Positions 1 through 6,956 are shown, counted from the first letter of the stretch. The stretch is DNA of 7,518 nucleotides from Betaproteobacteria bacterium (GCA_005888865.1 VBCL01000482.1:2936-10453); one strand, 5' to 3'. The notes: generated by a model not told the origin, from the letters alone. A program made the numbers and translations.

Positions 1-522
1 GATGTATTGCACGATGCCGAAGAAATGCAGGCCCTCGATCGGCGGTGGCGGCGGCTTGGCCCCCGGTATCGTGCGGAAATCGATGTCGTAGATCGAAAAC
101 TCGTCGTAGCGATCGACGAAGTAGATGAGGCTCTCACCCACGCCGTGGATCGCCGGAATGTTGAGCTCCATGGCGCGCGCACGCACCGGAATCTCCCAGG
201 CGCCGAGCTCCAGCGCCCGTCGAAACGCGTAGTCCGCGTCGCGCACGCGAACGGCGAAGGCGCTGATGATGGGGCGTTCGACCGGCTGCACGGTGCGCGG
301 AACGTCGGCGGGCTGCGCGTTGACGATGAGGTTCATCGGCCCCTGCCGGTAGAGCTCCACTTCGCGCGAGCGATGCCGAGCCACGAGCTGAAATCCCATC
401 TGTTCGAGAAAGCCGCCGAGCGCCTGCGGGCGCGACGTCGCGAATTCGATGAACTCGATGCCGTCGAATCCGATCGGGTTGGGGGCCTCGCGAACCGCTT
501 CACGTTCCATGGTGCTTGCCAT
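1..522 (-). CDS. 4-hydroxyphenylpyruvate dioxygenase-like protein (VOC fold), N-terminal 174 residues, cut by left edge
   Basis: Partial gene: translation from ATG at 522 stays open to base 1, giving 174 residues; the C-terminal half lies outside the window. Near the N-terminus, residues 15-27 (NPIGFDGIEFIEF), the HRSREVELYRQG segment (50-61) and LIVNA (65-69) match the first vicinal-oxygen-chelate domain of HPPD-type proteins. LHFFGIVQYI at 165-174 starts the second domain; His166 falls where HPPD has its first iron-ligand histidine (the DHLTHNV motif). The other two metal ligands would lie beyond the edge. The start is set by a GAGGG ribosome site 6 nt upstream; an in-frame ATG at 510 is badly spaced. 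Known for the families: true HPPD converts 4-hydroxyphenylpyruvate to homogentisate, and a related domain forms the C-terminal half of the dehydroshikimate dehydratase QuiC. The aroE and TIM-barrel neighbours make the QuiC-type reading attractive, but that is inference. Likely cytosolic. Confidence 0.85.
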   Translation of the reverse strand, partial: MASTMEREAVREAPNPIGFDGIEFIEFATSRPQALGGFLEQMGFQLVARHRSREVELYRQGPMNLIVNAQPADVPRTVQPVERPIISAFAVRVRDADYAFRRALELGAWEIPVRARAMELNIPAIHGVGESLIYFVDRYDEFSIYDIDFRTIPGAKPPPPPIEGLHFFGIVQYI

Positions 523-528
523 TAGTGT

Positions 529-533
529 CCCTC
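529..533 (-). promoter_or_regulatory. Ribosome binding site of the HPPD-like gene
   Basis: On the minus strand GAGGG lies 6 nt before the ATG at 522. It is the only good Shine-Dalgarno match near the gene start and favours this ATG over the in-frame ATG at 510. Confidence 0.65.
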
Positions 534-576
534 GGTATTCGGCGAAACGAGCCGTCATCGAGCGCCCGCCATCGCC

Positions 577-593
577 GCGCGGACCCTCCGCGC
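577..593 (-). other. Short GC-rich hairpin in the aroE to HPPD-like gap
   Basis: The 82-nt gap between aroE and the HPPD-like gene (523-604) holds a perfect inverted repeat: 7-bp arms GCGCGGA/TCCGCGC around a 3-nt loop. In the transcript it would form a small stable stem about 55 nt before the next start codon. No run of T follows on the minus strand, so it does not look like an intrinsic terminator. It could act as a processing or mRNA-stability element, or be chance in GC-rich DNA. Apart from the ribosome site, nothing else is recognisable in this gap. Confidence 0.35.
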
Positions 594-604
594 CGGCCTA
601 TGTA

Positions 605-1375
605 TCAATACGCGACTTTCGCGATCGCGCGCAACTCTTCGGGTGTTGCGGTGCCGAAGCCGAAGAATTCGAGATAGGCGGGAATCATCTCGAACAGCAT
701 ATCGGTGCCGACCTGGATCTGACAACCCCGGGCCTTCGCCGCCGCCAGCAGCGGCGTGATCTCTCGCTTCATGACGACTTCGCCGACGAAGGTGGAGGGC
801 GCAAGTTGGCTGACGTCGAAGGGCAGAGGATCACCGTCCTTCATGCCGAGCGGCGTGGCGTTGACGATGAGGTCCTGGTCGGCGACCATCGCCGGGCCGA
901 CGCGCACATCCAGTTTGCCGTAATGCAGTTTCAGCCGCTCGGCGAGCGCCTGTGCGGAAGCGACCTGTTTGTCGAAGAGAACCAGCGCAGCGACGCCCTC
1001 GGCGGCGAGCGACGAACCCTTGCGGGCGAGGCCGCGCGTGAACCCCGTCCCGTCGAACATGTCGGCGATGAGCTTGCCGTCCGGGTCCTTGCGCAGCGCG
1101 TTGGCGGAGCCGGCGATCTTCGCGGTGGTGCTCGCTTCGTCGGCAAGCGTCAGCGTGGTGACCTTGTGCGGCATTGTGATCAGTGCACCGCCGATGTTGG
1201 TCATTTTGAACACCGCGCGCAGCGTCGACGGATAGTCTTCGGCCTTGACACCCATGGGCACGACGATGGCGTCGATGCCATGGACGTCGAACCACGGGTT
1301 ATAGATCAGCGGCGCCTTGAACGTCTCGGTCGGATAGCCGATATGGGCAATCAGCGTGGTCTTGCCGCTGATCAT
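605..1375 (-). CDS. aroE: Shikimate/quinate 5-dehydrogenase family protein lacking the Rossmann glycine-rich loop
   Basis: 256 residues. AroE-family proteins interconvert 3-dehydroshikimate and shikimate (or dehydroquinate and quinate) with NAD(P). Seen here: an N-terminal substrate domain with GYPTETFKAP (13-22) where biosynthetic AroE has HSxSP; MPHK at 68-71 with the catalytic lysine Lys71; DMFDGTGF at 105-112 with the catalytic aspartate Asp108; NATPLGM at 172-178; and GTDML near 223-228. These suggest a divergent, probably catabolic subtype. Oddity: between RKG (118-120) and SLAAEG (122-127) the expected strand and GxGGxGSA nucleotide-binding loop is missing. The text jumps from the end of the substrate domain straight to helix 1 of the Rossmann fold, a loss of about 20 residues judged from memory of the family; the protein is correspondingly short. 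The frame is kept. As written the enzyme should bind NADP poorly or not at all. The start is uncertain: ATG 1375 has no good ribosome site and overlaps the stop of a 14-codon mini-ORF. It follows dctM and precedes the HPPD-like gene. Confidence 0.85.
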   Translation of the reverse strand: MISGKTTLIAHIGYPTETFKAPLIYNPWFDVHGIDAIVVPMGVKAEDYPSTLRAVFKMTNIGGALITMPHKVTTLTLADEASTTAKIAGSANALRKDPDGKLIADMFDGTGFTRGLARKGSSLAAEGVAALVLFDKQVASAQALAERLKLHYGKLDVRVGPAMVADQDLIVNATPLGMKDGDPLPFDVSQLAPSTFVGEVVMKREITPLLAAAKARGCQIQVGTDMLFEMIPAYLEFFGFGTATPEELRAIAKVAY

Positions 1376-1416
1376 CGTGTGGTCACGAAAGCAGCCGCCG
1401 TGATACCCATCGTCAT
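1372..1416 (-). other. 14-codon mini-ORF bridging dctM and aroE
   Basis: The 37 nt between the dctM stop and the aroE ATG are spanned by a small open frame of 14 codons (MTMGITAAAFVTTR). Its ATG at 1416 overlaps the dctM stop in an ATGA, and its TGA at 1372-1374 overlaps the aroE ATG in another ATGA. Its second codon pair includes a further ATG at 1410, preceded by AAGGG at good spacing, which is a better ribosome site than the one at the annotated aroE start. It may be a coupling peptide that feeds ribosomes to aroE, or the original aroE N-terminus separated by an indel near 1372-1380. No function is known. Confidence 0.35.
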
Positions 1417-2688
1417 CCCTTGTAACCGAGCAGCCTGGGAAGCCAAAGGATGGTATCGGGCACGAAAGTGCAGATGGCGAGCACGACCACCGCGGCGAAG
1501 ATGAACGGAGCGCATTCGCGAACGATGACCGCCAGCGGCTGCTTCGTCATGTTCGCCACGACGAACAGCAGCAGACCGAACGGCGGCGTCAGAAGTCCGA
1601 TCATGATGTTGAGCACGACGACCACGCCGAAATGCACGAGGTCGATACCCAGGGCCTTCGCGGTCGGGATCATGATGGGCACGATGACGAGCAGGATGGT
1701 CGTGCCCTCGAGCAGGCATCCGAGCACCAGAAGAATGGCGTTGACGAGCAGCAGGTAGCCGATGGGCGAGACGTGGAAGCCGCTCATGAAATGGGCGACC
1801 GACGCCGGAATGTTCTCGACGGTCACCACGTAGTTGAATACCAGCGCTCCGGCGATCAGCATGCCGACGGACGTTGTCGACTTCGCGCTCGCAAGAAGGA
1901 CGTCGTAGAGCTGCCTGGGCGTCAGTGCGCGATAGATCAACGCGGCCGCGAGCAGGGCGTACGCCGCCGCGGCCGCCGCGCCCTCGGTCGGGGTCATGAC
2001 GCCGCCGTAGATGCCGAACAGCAGGATGAACGGCAGCAGCAGGGCCGGAAATGCCGAGACCGTGACCTTCGGAACGTCGCGCAGGGGGACCGGAGGCTCG
2101 ACTGGATAGTTGCGCCGGCGGGCGATCACCGAGTTCATGATCATGAAGGCGACGCCCAGCATCAGCCCGGGAATCACGCCGCCCAGGAACAAGTAGCCGA
2201 TCGACGCGTCGGAGACGAGCGCGTAGATCACCATCGGGATCGACGGCGGGATGATGGGGCCGATGATGGCCGCGGAGGCCGTAATCGCGGCGGCGTACGC
2301 CACAGGATAGCGTCCCTCGCGGGTCATCATCCCGATGATGACGCGGCCTGGCCGACCCCGACATCCCTGCGAAGATCACGTTCGACACGACGTTGACATG
2401 TCCAAGACCTCCGCGGAAACGGCCCACCAGCACGAGGCAGAACTTGAGCAGCCGGTCGGTCAGGCTGCCCACGTTCATCAAGTCTGCCGCGAGAATGAAC
2501 AGCGGCACGGCGAGCAGCACGTAGCTGTTGTACAGACCGTTGAGGACCTGCTCCGCGGCGGTGCCGAGATCCAGGCCTTTCAGCGCGAGGTAGAAGACCG
2601 ACGCGCCGAGCATCGAAAGCCCAATGGGCAGTCCGAGGACCGCCAGCAGCACCAGTACGATGACGCACAGCGCGAAAGCGGTGATCAC
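1413..2688 (-). pseudogene. dctM: TRAP transporter large permease subunit (DctM type), frameshifted at about 2349
   Basis: DctM is the multi-helix (usually about 12 segments) inner-membrane subunit that carries out sodium-driven transport in TRAP importers. The N-terminal part (2688-2350, 113 residues) starts at a GTG overlapping the dctQ stop and runs through hydrophobic segments to the conserved FAGMSGSA (106-113). The C-terminal part is in another frame from 2348 to the stop at 1413-1415 (311 residues), beginning GRVIIGMMTREGRYP and containing IIPPSIPM, MTPTEGAA, GTTILLVIVPIM and LTPPFG, all typical of the family. At the junction the family normally has GSAxADAAGLG; only one base (2349) remains between GSA and G, so roughly 20 nt are missing and the frame changes. 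The two parts sum to 424 residues, about normal once the gap is restored. As written, a ribosome would stay open to 1372 and make a 438-residue protein that is nonsense after residue 113. Either a real mutation or an assembly error. Confidence 0.9.
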
Positions 2689-3245
2689 GAACTACCCCGC
2701 GACTTCAAGGCATCATCCTGCGCCTCCAATGCCTCGGCTTGTGACGCCATCTCGTCGTCCACTTCGCGGTCCCCGCGGATCGCCAGCACGGTCAGTCGGA
2801 CATGCTTCACGATCACGGCGACGACGAACACCAGATAGATGGAATACAGGATGTCGAAGCGCATGTGCAGATAGGCCGAGTGCTCCCGCTTCATGAACGC
2901 GATGTAGCGCCAGGTGGCCGGGATCGAAATCGCGAGGAGGACGACGAGCGCGACGCTGGAGACGATCACGAAGGCTCGTCGAGCGCCCCGCGGGACCGCC
3001 GAGTAGATGATGTCGAAGCGGACCTCTTCGGCGTCGGAGAGCAGCAACGCGGCGCTCCAGAGCACGACCCAGAGCCAGCAAAGCACGGTCACCTCTTCCG
3101 TCCACCCCAATGGCCGGTTGAGGACGTAGCGAAAGAAGATCTGCAGCAGGAAGCTGACGAACATCGTCGCCATCAGGGCGACGGCGACGCTGTCCGTCAG
3201 CAAGCGAAGCGGCCGGAGGGAAGCACGGTCGCGCATGCGGCTCAC
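2685..3245 (-). CDS. dctQ: TRAP transporter small permease subunit (DctQ)
   Basis: 186 residues; the 4-helix membrane subunit that pairs with DctM in the TRAP importer. Hydrophobic stretches at about 18-38, 52-70, 91-111 and 130-148 fit four transmembrane segments. The family signature QIFFRYVLNRPLGWTEE sits at 35-51. A charged cytosolic tail follows residue 157 (EVDDEMASQAEALEAQDD). The listed start is GTG 3245, 12 nt after the dctP stop; an in-frame ATG at 3236 (residue 4) is an equally possible start, and neither has a strong Shine-Dalgarno site. The stop TGA overlaps the GTG start of dctM by 4 nt, indicating translational coupling of the two membrane subunits. The gene appears intact. Confidence 0.93.
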   Translation of the reverse strand: MSRMRDRASLRPLRLLTDSVAVALMATMFVSFLLQIFFRYVLNRPLGWTEEVTVLCWLWVVLWSAALLLSDAEEVRFDIIYSAVPRGARRAFVIVSSVALVVLLAISIPATWRYIAFMKREHSAYLHMRFDILYSIYLVFVVAVIVKHVRLTVLAIRGDREVDDEMASQAEALEAQDDALKSRGSS

Positions 3246-3257
3246 CCGCGAGCGCCG

Positions 3258-4244
3258 CTACAGCGCGTTGATCCGCTCGAGGGCACCCTTGGGCCAATCC
3301 TGCGCGTACTTGTCGACGTACTTCTTCTGCGCGTAGGCCCGGAACGCATTCACGTCGGGGGCATACACCTTCTTGCCCTGGCTCTTCATGAATTCGACGA
3401 TGTCCTTCTCCAGACCGATGTACTTGGCGGTGTAGTCGTCCATGGCCTTCTCGGCCGCGGCCTGGAACTGGGTCTGCTGCGCCGGAGGCATCGCATCCCA
3501 GGCCTTTTTCGAAACCGCCAGCACGTCGTAACCCACGACGTGGCCGGTGAGCACGAACTGCGTCGTCACTTCGTAGAACTTCATGAGCTTGCTGGTGACG
3601 AGCGGATTGTCCTGGCCGTCGATGGCGCCGCTCTGCAGCGCGGTGTAGACCTCCGCGAACGCGACAGGCGTCGGGCTGGCGCCGATCGACTCGCCGAGGA
3701 ACTGCCAGAACTCGCCCGGCGGCATGCGCAGCTTGATCCCGGCGAGATCGGCCGGCGTGCGAATGGTCTTGTCGGGCTTCAGGTTGACGTGGCGGGACCC
3801 GAAATAGACGGGCGTCACGACCTGGACCTCGAGCTGGTCGCGGGCCATCTTGATGAACTCGCGGCCGACGTCGCTCTTGAATGTCTTTCTCATGTGGTCG
3901 ACGTCCCGGAAGAGATAGGCGGAGGTCAACAGCGACCACGCCGGAAGCTGCTTGGAAATGTCCTGCGGGGCAAGGTTGCACACTTCCAGGTTGCCGCGCT
4001 GCAGCGCGACCAGTTCCGTTCCCTGCTTGAACAGTGTGTTGTTCCAGTACGGCTCGAAATCGAAGTTGTCCTTGATGGACGCTGCGAATGCCTTGTAGGC
4101 ATCGGCTCGCGGATCCTGCTCCGTGAACGCGCACGAGAACCGCAGCTTGGTTTTCCCCTGGGCATGCGCAGCCGGCAATACGCCGGCAGCCAGCAACGAG
4201 CCGCTTGCAACGAGAAACGACCGCCGATCGAAGCGAGAATCCAT
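3258..4244 (-). CDS. dctP: TRAP transporter periplasmic substrate-binding protein (DctP)
   Basis: 328 residues, full family length. This protein captures the carboxylate substrate in the periplasm and delivers it to the DctQM membrane unit. The N-terminus DRRSFLVASG (6-15) is a twin-arginine type signal, followed by a hydrophobic core and AHA at 26-28, a plausible cleavage site. The mature part has the family landmarks TPADLAGIKLRMP (163-175), with Arg173 at the position of the conserved arginine that salt-bridges the ligand carboxylate in DctP/SiaP proteins, and AIDGQDNP (207-214), the usual GxxDGQENP motif with Asn213. ATG 4244 is preceded by AAGGAGG, the strongest ribosome site in the window, fitting high expression of a binding protein. 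It follows the broken TIM-barrel gene by 43 nt and precedes dctQ by 12 nt. The ligand cannot be read from the sequence; the neighbouring aroE suggests a shikimate/quinate-like or related organic acid (inference). Confidence 0.95.
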   Translation of the reverse strand: MDSRFDRRSFLVASGSLLAAGVLPAAHAQGKTKLRFSCAFTEQDPRADAYKAFAASIKDNFDFEPYWNNTLFKQGTELVALQRGNLEVCNLAPQDISKQLPAWSLLTSAYLFRDVDHMRKTFKSDVGREFIKMARDQLEVQVVTPVYFGSRHVNLKPDKTIRTPADLAGIKLRMPPGEFWQFLGESIGASPTPVAFAEVYTALQSGAIDGQDNPLVTSKLMKFYEVTTQFVLTGHVVGYDVLAVSKKAWDAMPPAQQTQFQAAAEKAMDDYTAKYIGLEKDIVEFMKSQGKKVYAPDVNAFRAYAQKKYVDKYAQDWPKGALERINAL

Positions 4245-4248
4245 GTTT

Positions 4249-4255
4249 CCTCCTT
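4249..4255 (-). promoter_or_regulatory. Strong ribosome binding site of dctP
   Basis: Minus-strand AAGGAGG lies 4 nt before the ATG at 4244, a near-perfect anti-16S match. It fixes the dctP start and suggests higher translation of the binding protein than of its neighbours. The rest of the 43-nt gap (4245-4287) contains only a short direct repeat (GTCCC, CGC, GTCCC) and no terminator-like stem. Confidence 0.85.
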
Positions 4256-4287
4256 TGTCAGTGTGTCGGGACGCGGGGACTCTTGGT

Positions 4288-5153
4288 TCAGGGTGCTGCA
4301 GGAGCGTAGACGGGCGCGCCCACCGGTGCAGGTCGCGGGCTTCGCCGCGTCGGCCGATCGTCGAGATGGTTTTGCGCCACCCTGATCGCCAATCGAGCTA
4401 CTTCCTCCGGTCCGACCGCTCTGGTCAGGGCGATGCGCGGAATCTCGAGCGAGTACGGAATGTCCTCCGGCATGCAGGCGAGAATGCCGCGTATATCGAT
4501 CGTGCCTTCGCCGGGGAAAAGCCGCTCGTCGCGCGCCGTGCGAATGATCGCCTCGATCGTCGACGGACACTGTTGCTCGGCGTCGCACACGTGTGCGAAG
4601 CGGAACCATTCGCGCGGAAGCCGAGCGAGATCGTCGCAGCTCGAGTTCGAGCGCGCCATGTGCAGTATGTCGATCAGCATGGCGGCGTTGTAGCGGTTCA
4701 CCGTCCGCAGTACGCGGGTAGGAGATTGCCCGTCTCGGTCCAGTGCGGAAACTCCAGATTCACGAAAATGCCGAGGGGCTTCGCGAGATCGCACAGGCGC
4801 GCGAACCGTTCGATCGCGCGCTCGCGATTGGGATCGGGAAGCTGGGCGATGACGTTCGTCGCGCCGAGCTCCGCGGTCGCGTTGAGCTCGGCGACGAAAT
4901 CGTCGGGACCGAGCCTGGGATCCATGCGGAAGAGCTCGACGTCGAGCACGTCGACGCCGTTGTCGTCGAGCCGCGCCTTGGTTTCCTTCATGAGGGCGCG
5001 ATCGCGCGCGAGATCGTGCAGCGGCTCGGCCGCCGTGACGCGCGTCATGCGCAGGCTCGCATAGCGATAGCCGGCGCGGGCGGCGACGTCGACGACCTGC
5101 GGCGGGGAGAGCGACAGCACCGTCAGGTGAGCGAGGGAGTAGTCGTGCTTCAT
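4288..5153 (-). pseudogene. Xylose-isomerase-like TIM-barrel protein (sugar phosphate isomerase/epimerase family), one-base frameshift at about 4716-4724
   Basis: The frame from ATG 5153 gives 144 good residues, then seven wrong ones and a stop at 4698. A second frame from 4722 to the stop at 4288-4290 supplies the remaining 144 residues. Adding one base (for example restoring CTC-CCT-ACC) reads through GNL-PTRVLRTVNRYN and gives a 288-residue protein, a normal length for this AP-endonuclease-2/xylose-isomerase-like family. Candidate metal-site residues typical of the fold are visible: Glu in VLDVEL (residue 73), Glu in NLEFPHW (134), Asp and His in LIDILHMARS, His in FAHVCDA and Glu in YSLEIP. 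PGEGTIDIRGIL is also characteristic. Family members isomerise, epimerise or dehydrate sugars and polyols; dehydroshikimate dehydratases share the fold, but the sequence does not fix a substrate. It lies 24 nt after the ThDP-enzyme gene and has its own AAGGAG ribosome site. The shift is beside short C runs, so a sequencing error is as likely as a real mutation. Confidence 0.85.
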
Positions 5154-5159
5154 CGTGCT

Positions 5160-5165
5160 CTCCTT
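5160..5165 (-). promoter_or_regulatory. Ribosome binding site of the TIM-barrel gene
   Basis: Minus-strand AAGGAG lies 6 nt before the ATG at 5153, inside the 24-nt gap after the ThDP-enzyme stop, and supports that start. Confidence 0.75.
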
Positions 5166-5177
5166 GTCGCGTGGACT

Positions 5178-6953
5178 TCAGGCGTGCACGGCACCATCCA
5201 CCGCGACGTGATGCACCTTCTTGCCCGGCGAATAGATGTCCATGATGTTCCAGTGACCGGCGGTCGGTACCGGCTCGTTCTGCATGACCACATCGATGAC
5301 GAACGGTTTGCCGGACTGGATCGCGCGCTCGAGCGCAGGCTTGAATTCCGCCGCCGCATTGATCTTCACGCCTTCCACGCCGTACGCCTTCGCAATCGCC
5401 GCGTAGTCGGGCGAGTACGGCTTGCCGTCCTTCTCGAATACGGTGCCGTAGGTTGTGCCGAAGTGCGCCTTCTCGAGCCCCGCAATCGTGCCGAAGGCGT
5501 AGTTGTTCATGATCACCCATACCGCCGGGATGCTTTCCTCGAACGCCGTGGCGAGCAGCGCCGGGTTCTGGCCGAAGCCGCCGTCGCCCACCAGCGCGAC
5601 CACCACGCGGTCGGGCCGCGCGAGCTTCGCCCCGAGCGCGGCCGGCGCGCCGAAGCCCATCGTGGCGTAGCCGCCAGGGGTGAAGATCGTGCCCGGCTCG
5701 AGGATCGGGAACTGCTGCCCGACGCCGTTCTTGTTCCAGCCCACGTCGGTCGTGATCAATGCATCGCGCGGGAGCGCCGCCCGCACGTCGGCCAGAATGC
5801 GCTCGGGACGCATCGGATATGCATCGCTCTCGGCGTGTTTGCGGTTGCCTTCGATGAATGCCGCGCGCACGGCGGCGATCTGGCTCGCGAGCGCTGGACG
5901 GCGAACGCCTTCGGGCACTAGCTCGCGTGCGACTCGGTTCAAAACCGACAACGCGGGCTTCAAGTCCGCTACCGCGCCGATCTCGACCGGATAGTTGCGG
6001 CCGATCTCCGCCGGATCGATGTCGACCTGGATCAGCTTGGTCGGCGGAAAATTGAACGTGTACTCCCGCTCCCACGAGCTGCAGTCGGCTTCCGAGAACC
6101 GCGTTCCGAGCGCCAGGATCCAGTCGGCCCCCTTGCACTGCTCGTTGATGAACTGCGTGCCCCAGAAGCCGGTCATGCCGAGCACGAACGGATGGTCGTC
6201 GGGCAGCGCGCCTTTGCCCATCAGCGTGTGCGCGACCGGAATCTGCAGATGATCGACGAATCGGCGAAGCTCGCCCGTCGCATCCGCGCCGATCACGCCG
6301 CCGCCGACGTACAGCACGGGCCGCTTCGCGGTCGCGAGCTTCTTCACGATCTCGGCCGCGGTTGCTTCGTCGAGCGAAGGCTTGCGCAGGCTCTTGACGT
6401 TGTGCGAGAGCCGTTCGAAGAGCTCGGTCTCGATCTCTTTGGAGAAGATGTCCATGGGCACGTCGACCAGCACCGGACCGGGCCGCCCGCTTTCGGCGAG
6501 CGCGAAGGCTTTCTCGATGATCTCCGGAAAGAGGTGCGGCTGATCGACGCGCCACGCGCGCTTCACGAACGGCCGATAGATTTCGTATTGCGATGCATCG
6601 GCGTGCGCGTTGACTTCCTGATGTGGATGCTTGCCGTGATAGTGCGTCGGCACGTCGCTCGCGATCACGACAATCGGAATCGAATCGAGCGCGGCGTTGG
6701 CGACACCCGTCGCCGCATTGGTGAGGCCGGGCCCCAGATGCGACAGCACGACTGCGGTCTGTCTCTTCGCCCGCGCGTAGCCGTCGGCCATGTGCGCCGC
6801 GATCTGCTCGTGTCGCACATTGACGAACTTGATGCGGCTCTTCTCCATCGCGGCGAGGACCGCGATGTTGGTGTGGCCGCACAGCCCGAACACGTGCTCC
6901 ACGCCGCGTGCCTCGAGATACTTCACCAATTGATGCGAGATCAGATCCTTCAT
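5178..6953 (-). CDS. Thiamine-diphosphate-dependent enzyme, acetolactate synthase-like superfamily
   Basis: 591 residues, intact, with the three-domain layout of the family. The N-terminal pyrimidine-binding domain (about 1-170) has VFGLCG (21-26) and RHEQIAAHMADGYAR (47-61), where Glu49 is the catalytic glutamate that activates the ThDP aminopyrimidine. The middle domain (about 195-340) includes VLYVGGG (213-219), MGKGALPDDHP (245-255) and the GADWILALGTRF segment. The C-terminal domain has GFGAPAALGAKLA (433-445) and the diphosphate/Mg motif GDGGF (456-460) ending at NN (483-484), the expected spacing. Relatives include acetolactate synthase, glyoxylate carboligase, benzoylformate decarboxylase, sulfoacetaldehyde acetyltransferase and oxalyl-CoA decarboxylase. 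All make or cleave a bond next to a carbonyl; the substrate here cannot be assigned from sequence alone, and no regulatory-subunit gene is adjacent, which argues against a biosynthetic acetolactate synthase. Cytosolic. It starts 3 nt after the citryl-CoA lyase-like stop, so the two are probably coupled and may share a pathway. Confidence 0.9.
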   Translation of the reverse strand: MKDLISHQLVKYLEARGVEHVFGLCGHTNIAVLAAMEKSRIKFVNVRHEQIAAHMADGYARAKRQTAVVLSHLGPGLTNAATGVANAALDSIPIVVIASDVPTHYHGKHPHQEVNAHADASQYEIYRPFVKRAWRVDQPHLFPEIIEKAFALAESGRPGPVLVDVPMDIFSKEIETELFERLSHNVKSLRKPSLDEATAAEIVKKLATAKRPVLYVGGGVIGADATGELRRFVDHLQIPVAHTLMGKGALPDDHPFVLGMTGFWGTQFINEQCKGADWILALGTRFSEADCSSWEREYTFNFPPTKLIQVDIDPAEIGRNYPVEIGAVADLKPALSVLNRVARELVPEGVRRPALASQIAAVRAAFIEGNRKHAESDAYPMRPERILADVRAALPRDALITTDVGWNKNGVGQQFPILEPGTIFTPGGYATMGFGAPAALGAKLARPDRVVVALVGDGGFGQNPALLATAFEESIPAVWVIMNNYAFGTIAGLEKAHFGTTYGTVFEKDGKPYSPDYAAIAKAYGVEGVKINAAAEFKPALERAIQSGKPFVIDVVMQNEPVPTAGHWNIMDIYSPGKKVHHVAVDGAVHA

Positions 6954-6956
6954 GCT

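Noticed and set aside
449..1504. 351-codon plus-strand open frame opposite aroE
   Set aside because: Antisense to a recognisable dehydrogenase and without any known motif. The other plus-strand frames (7-525, 1632-2396, 4743-5921) fail for the same reason.
2713..4134. 473-codon minus-strand open frame across dctP and dctQ
   Set aside because: It is out of frame with both genes, has low-complexity Arg/Ala/Gly composition and crosses the dctP-dctQ boundary; a GC shadow.
4260..4287. GC-rich stretch before dctP as a terminator
   Set aside because: The repeated GTCCC units are direct, not inverted, and no T tract follows.
2802..4385. 527-codon plus-strand open frame opposite dctP and dctQ
   Set aside because: It lies antisense to two clear family members, has no recognisable domain and is rich in Arg, His, Asp and Glu, as expected for the complement of GC-rich coding DNA.
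4288..6882. 864-codon minus-strand open frame overlapping the ThDP enzyme and TIM-barrel genes
   Set aside because: Over most of its length it reads as an Arg/Ala-rich shadow of the ThDP enzyme; only its last 144 codons are real, as the displaced C-terminal half of the TIM-barrel protein.
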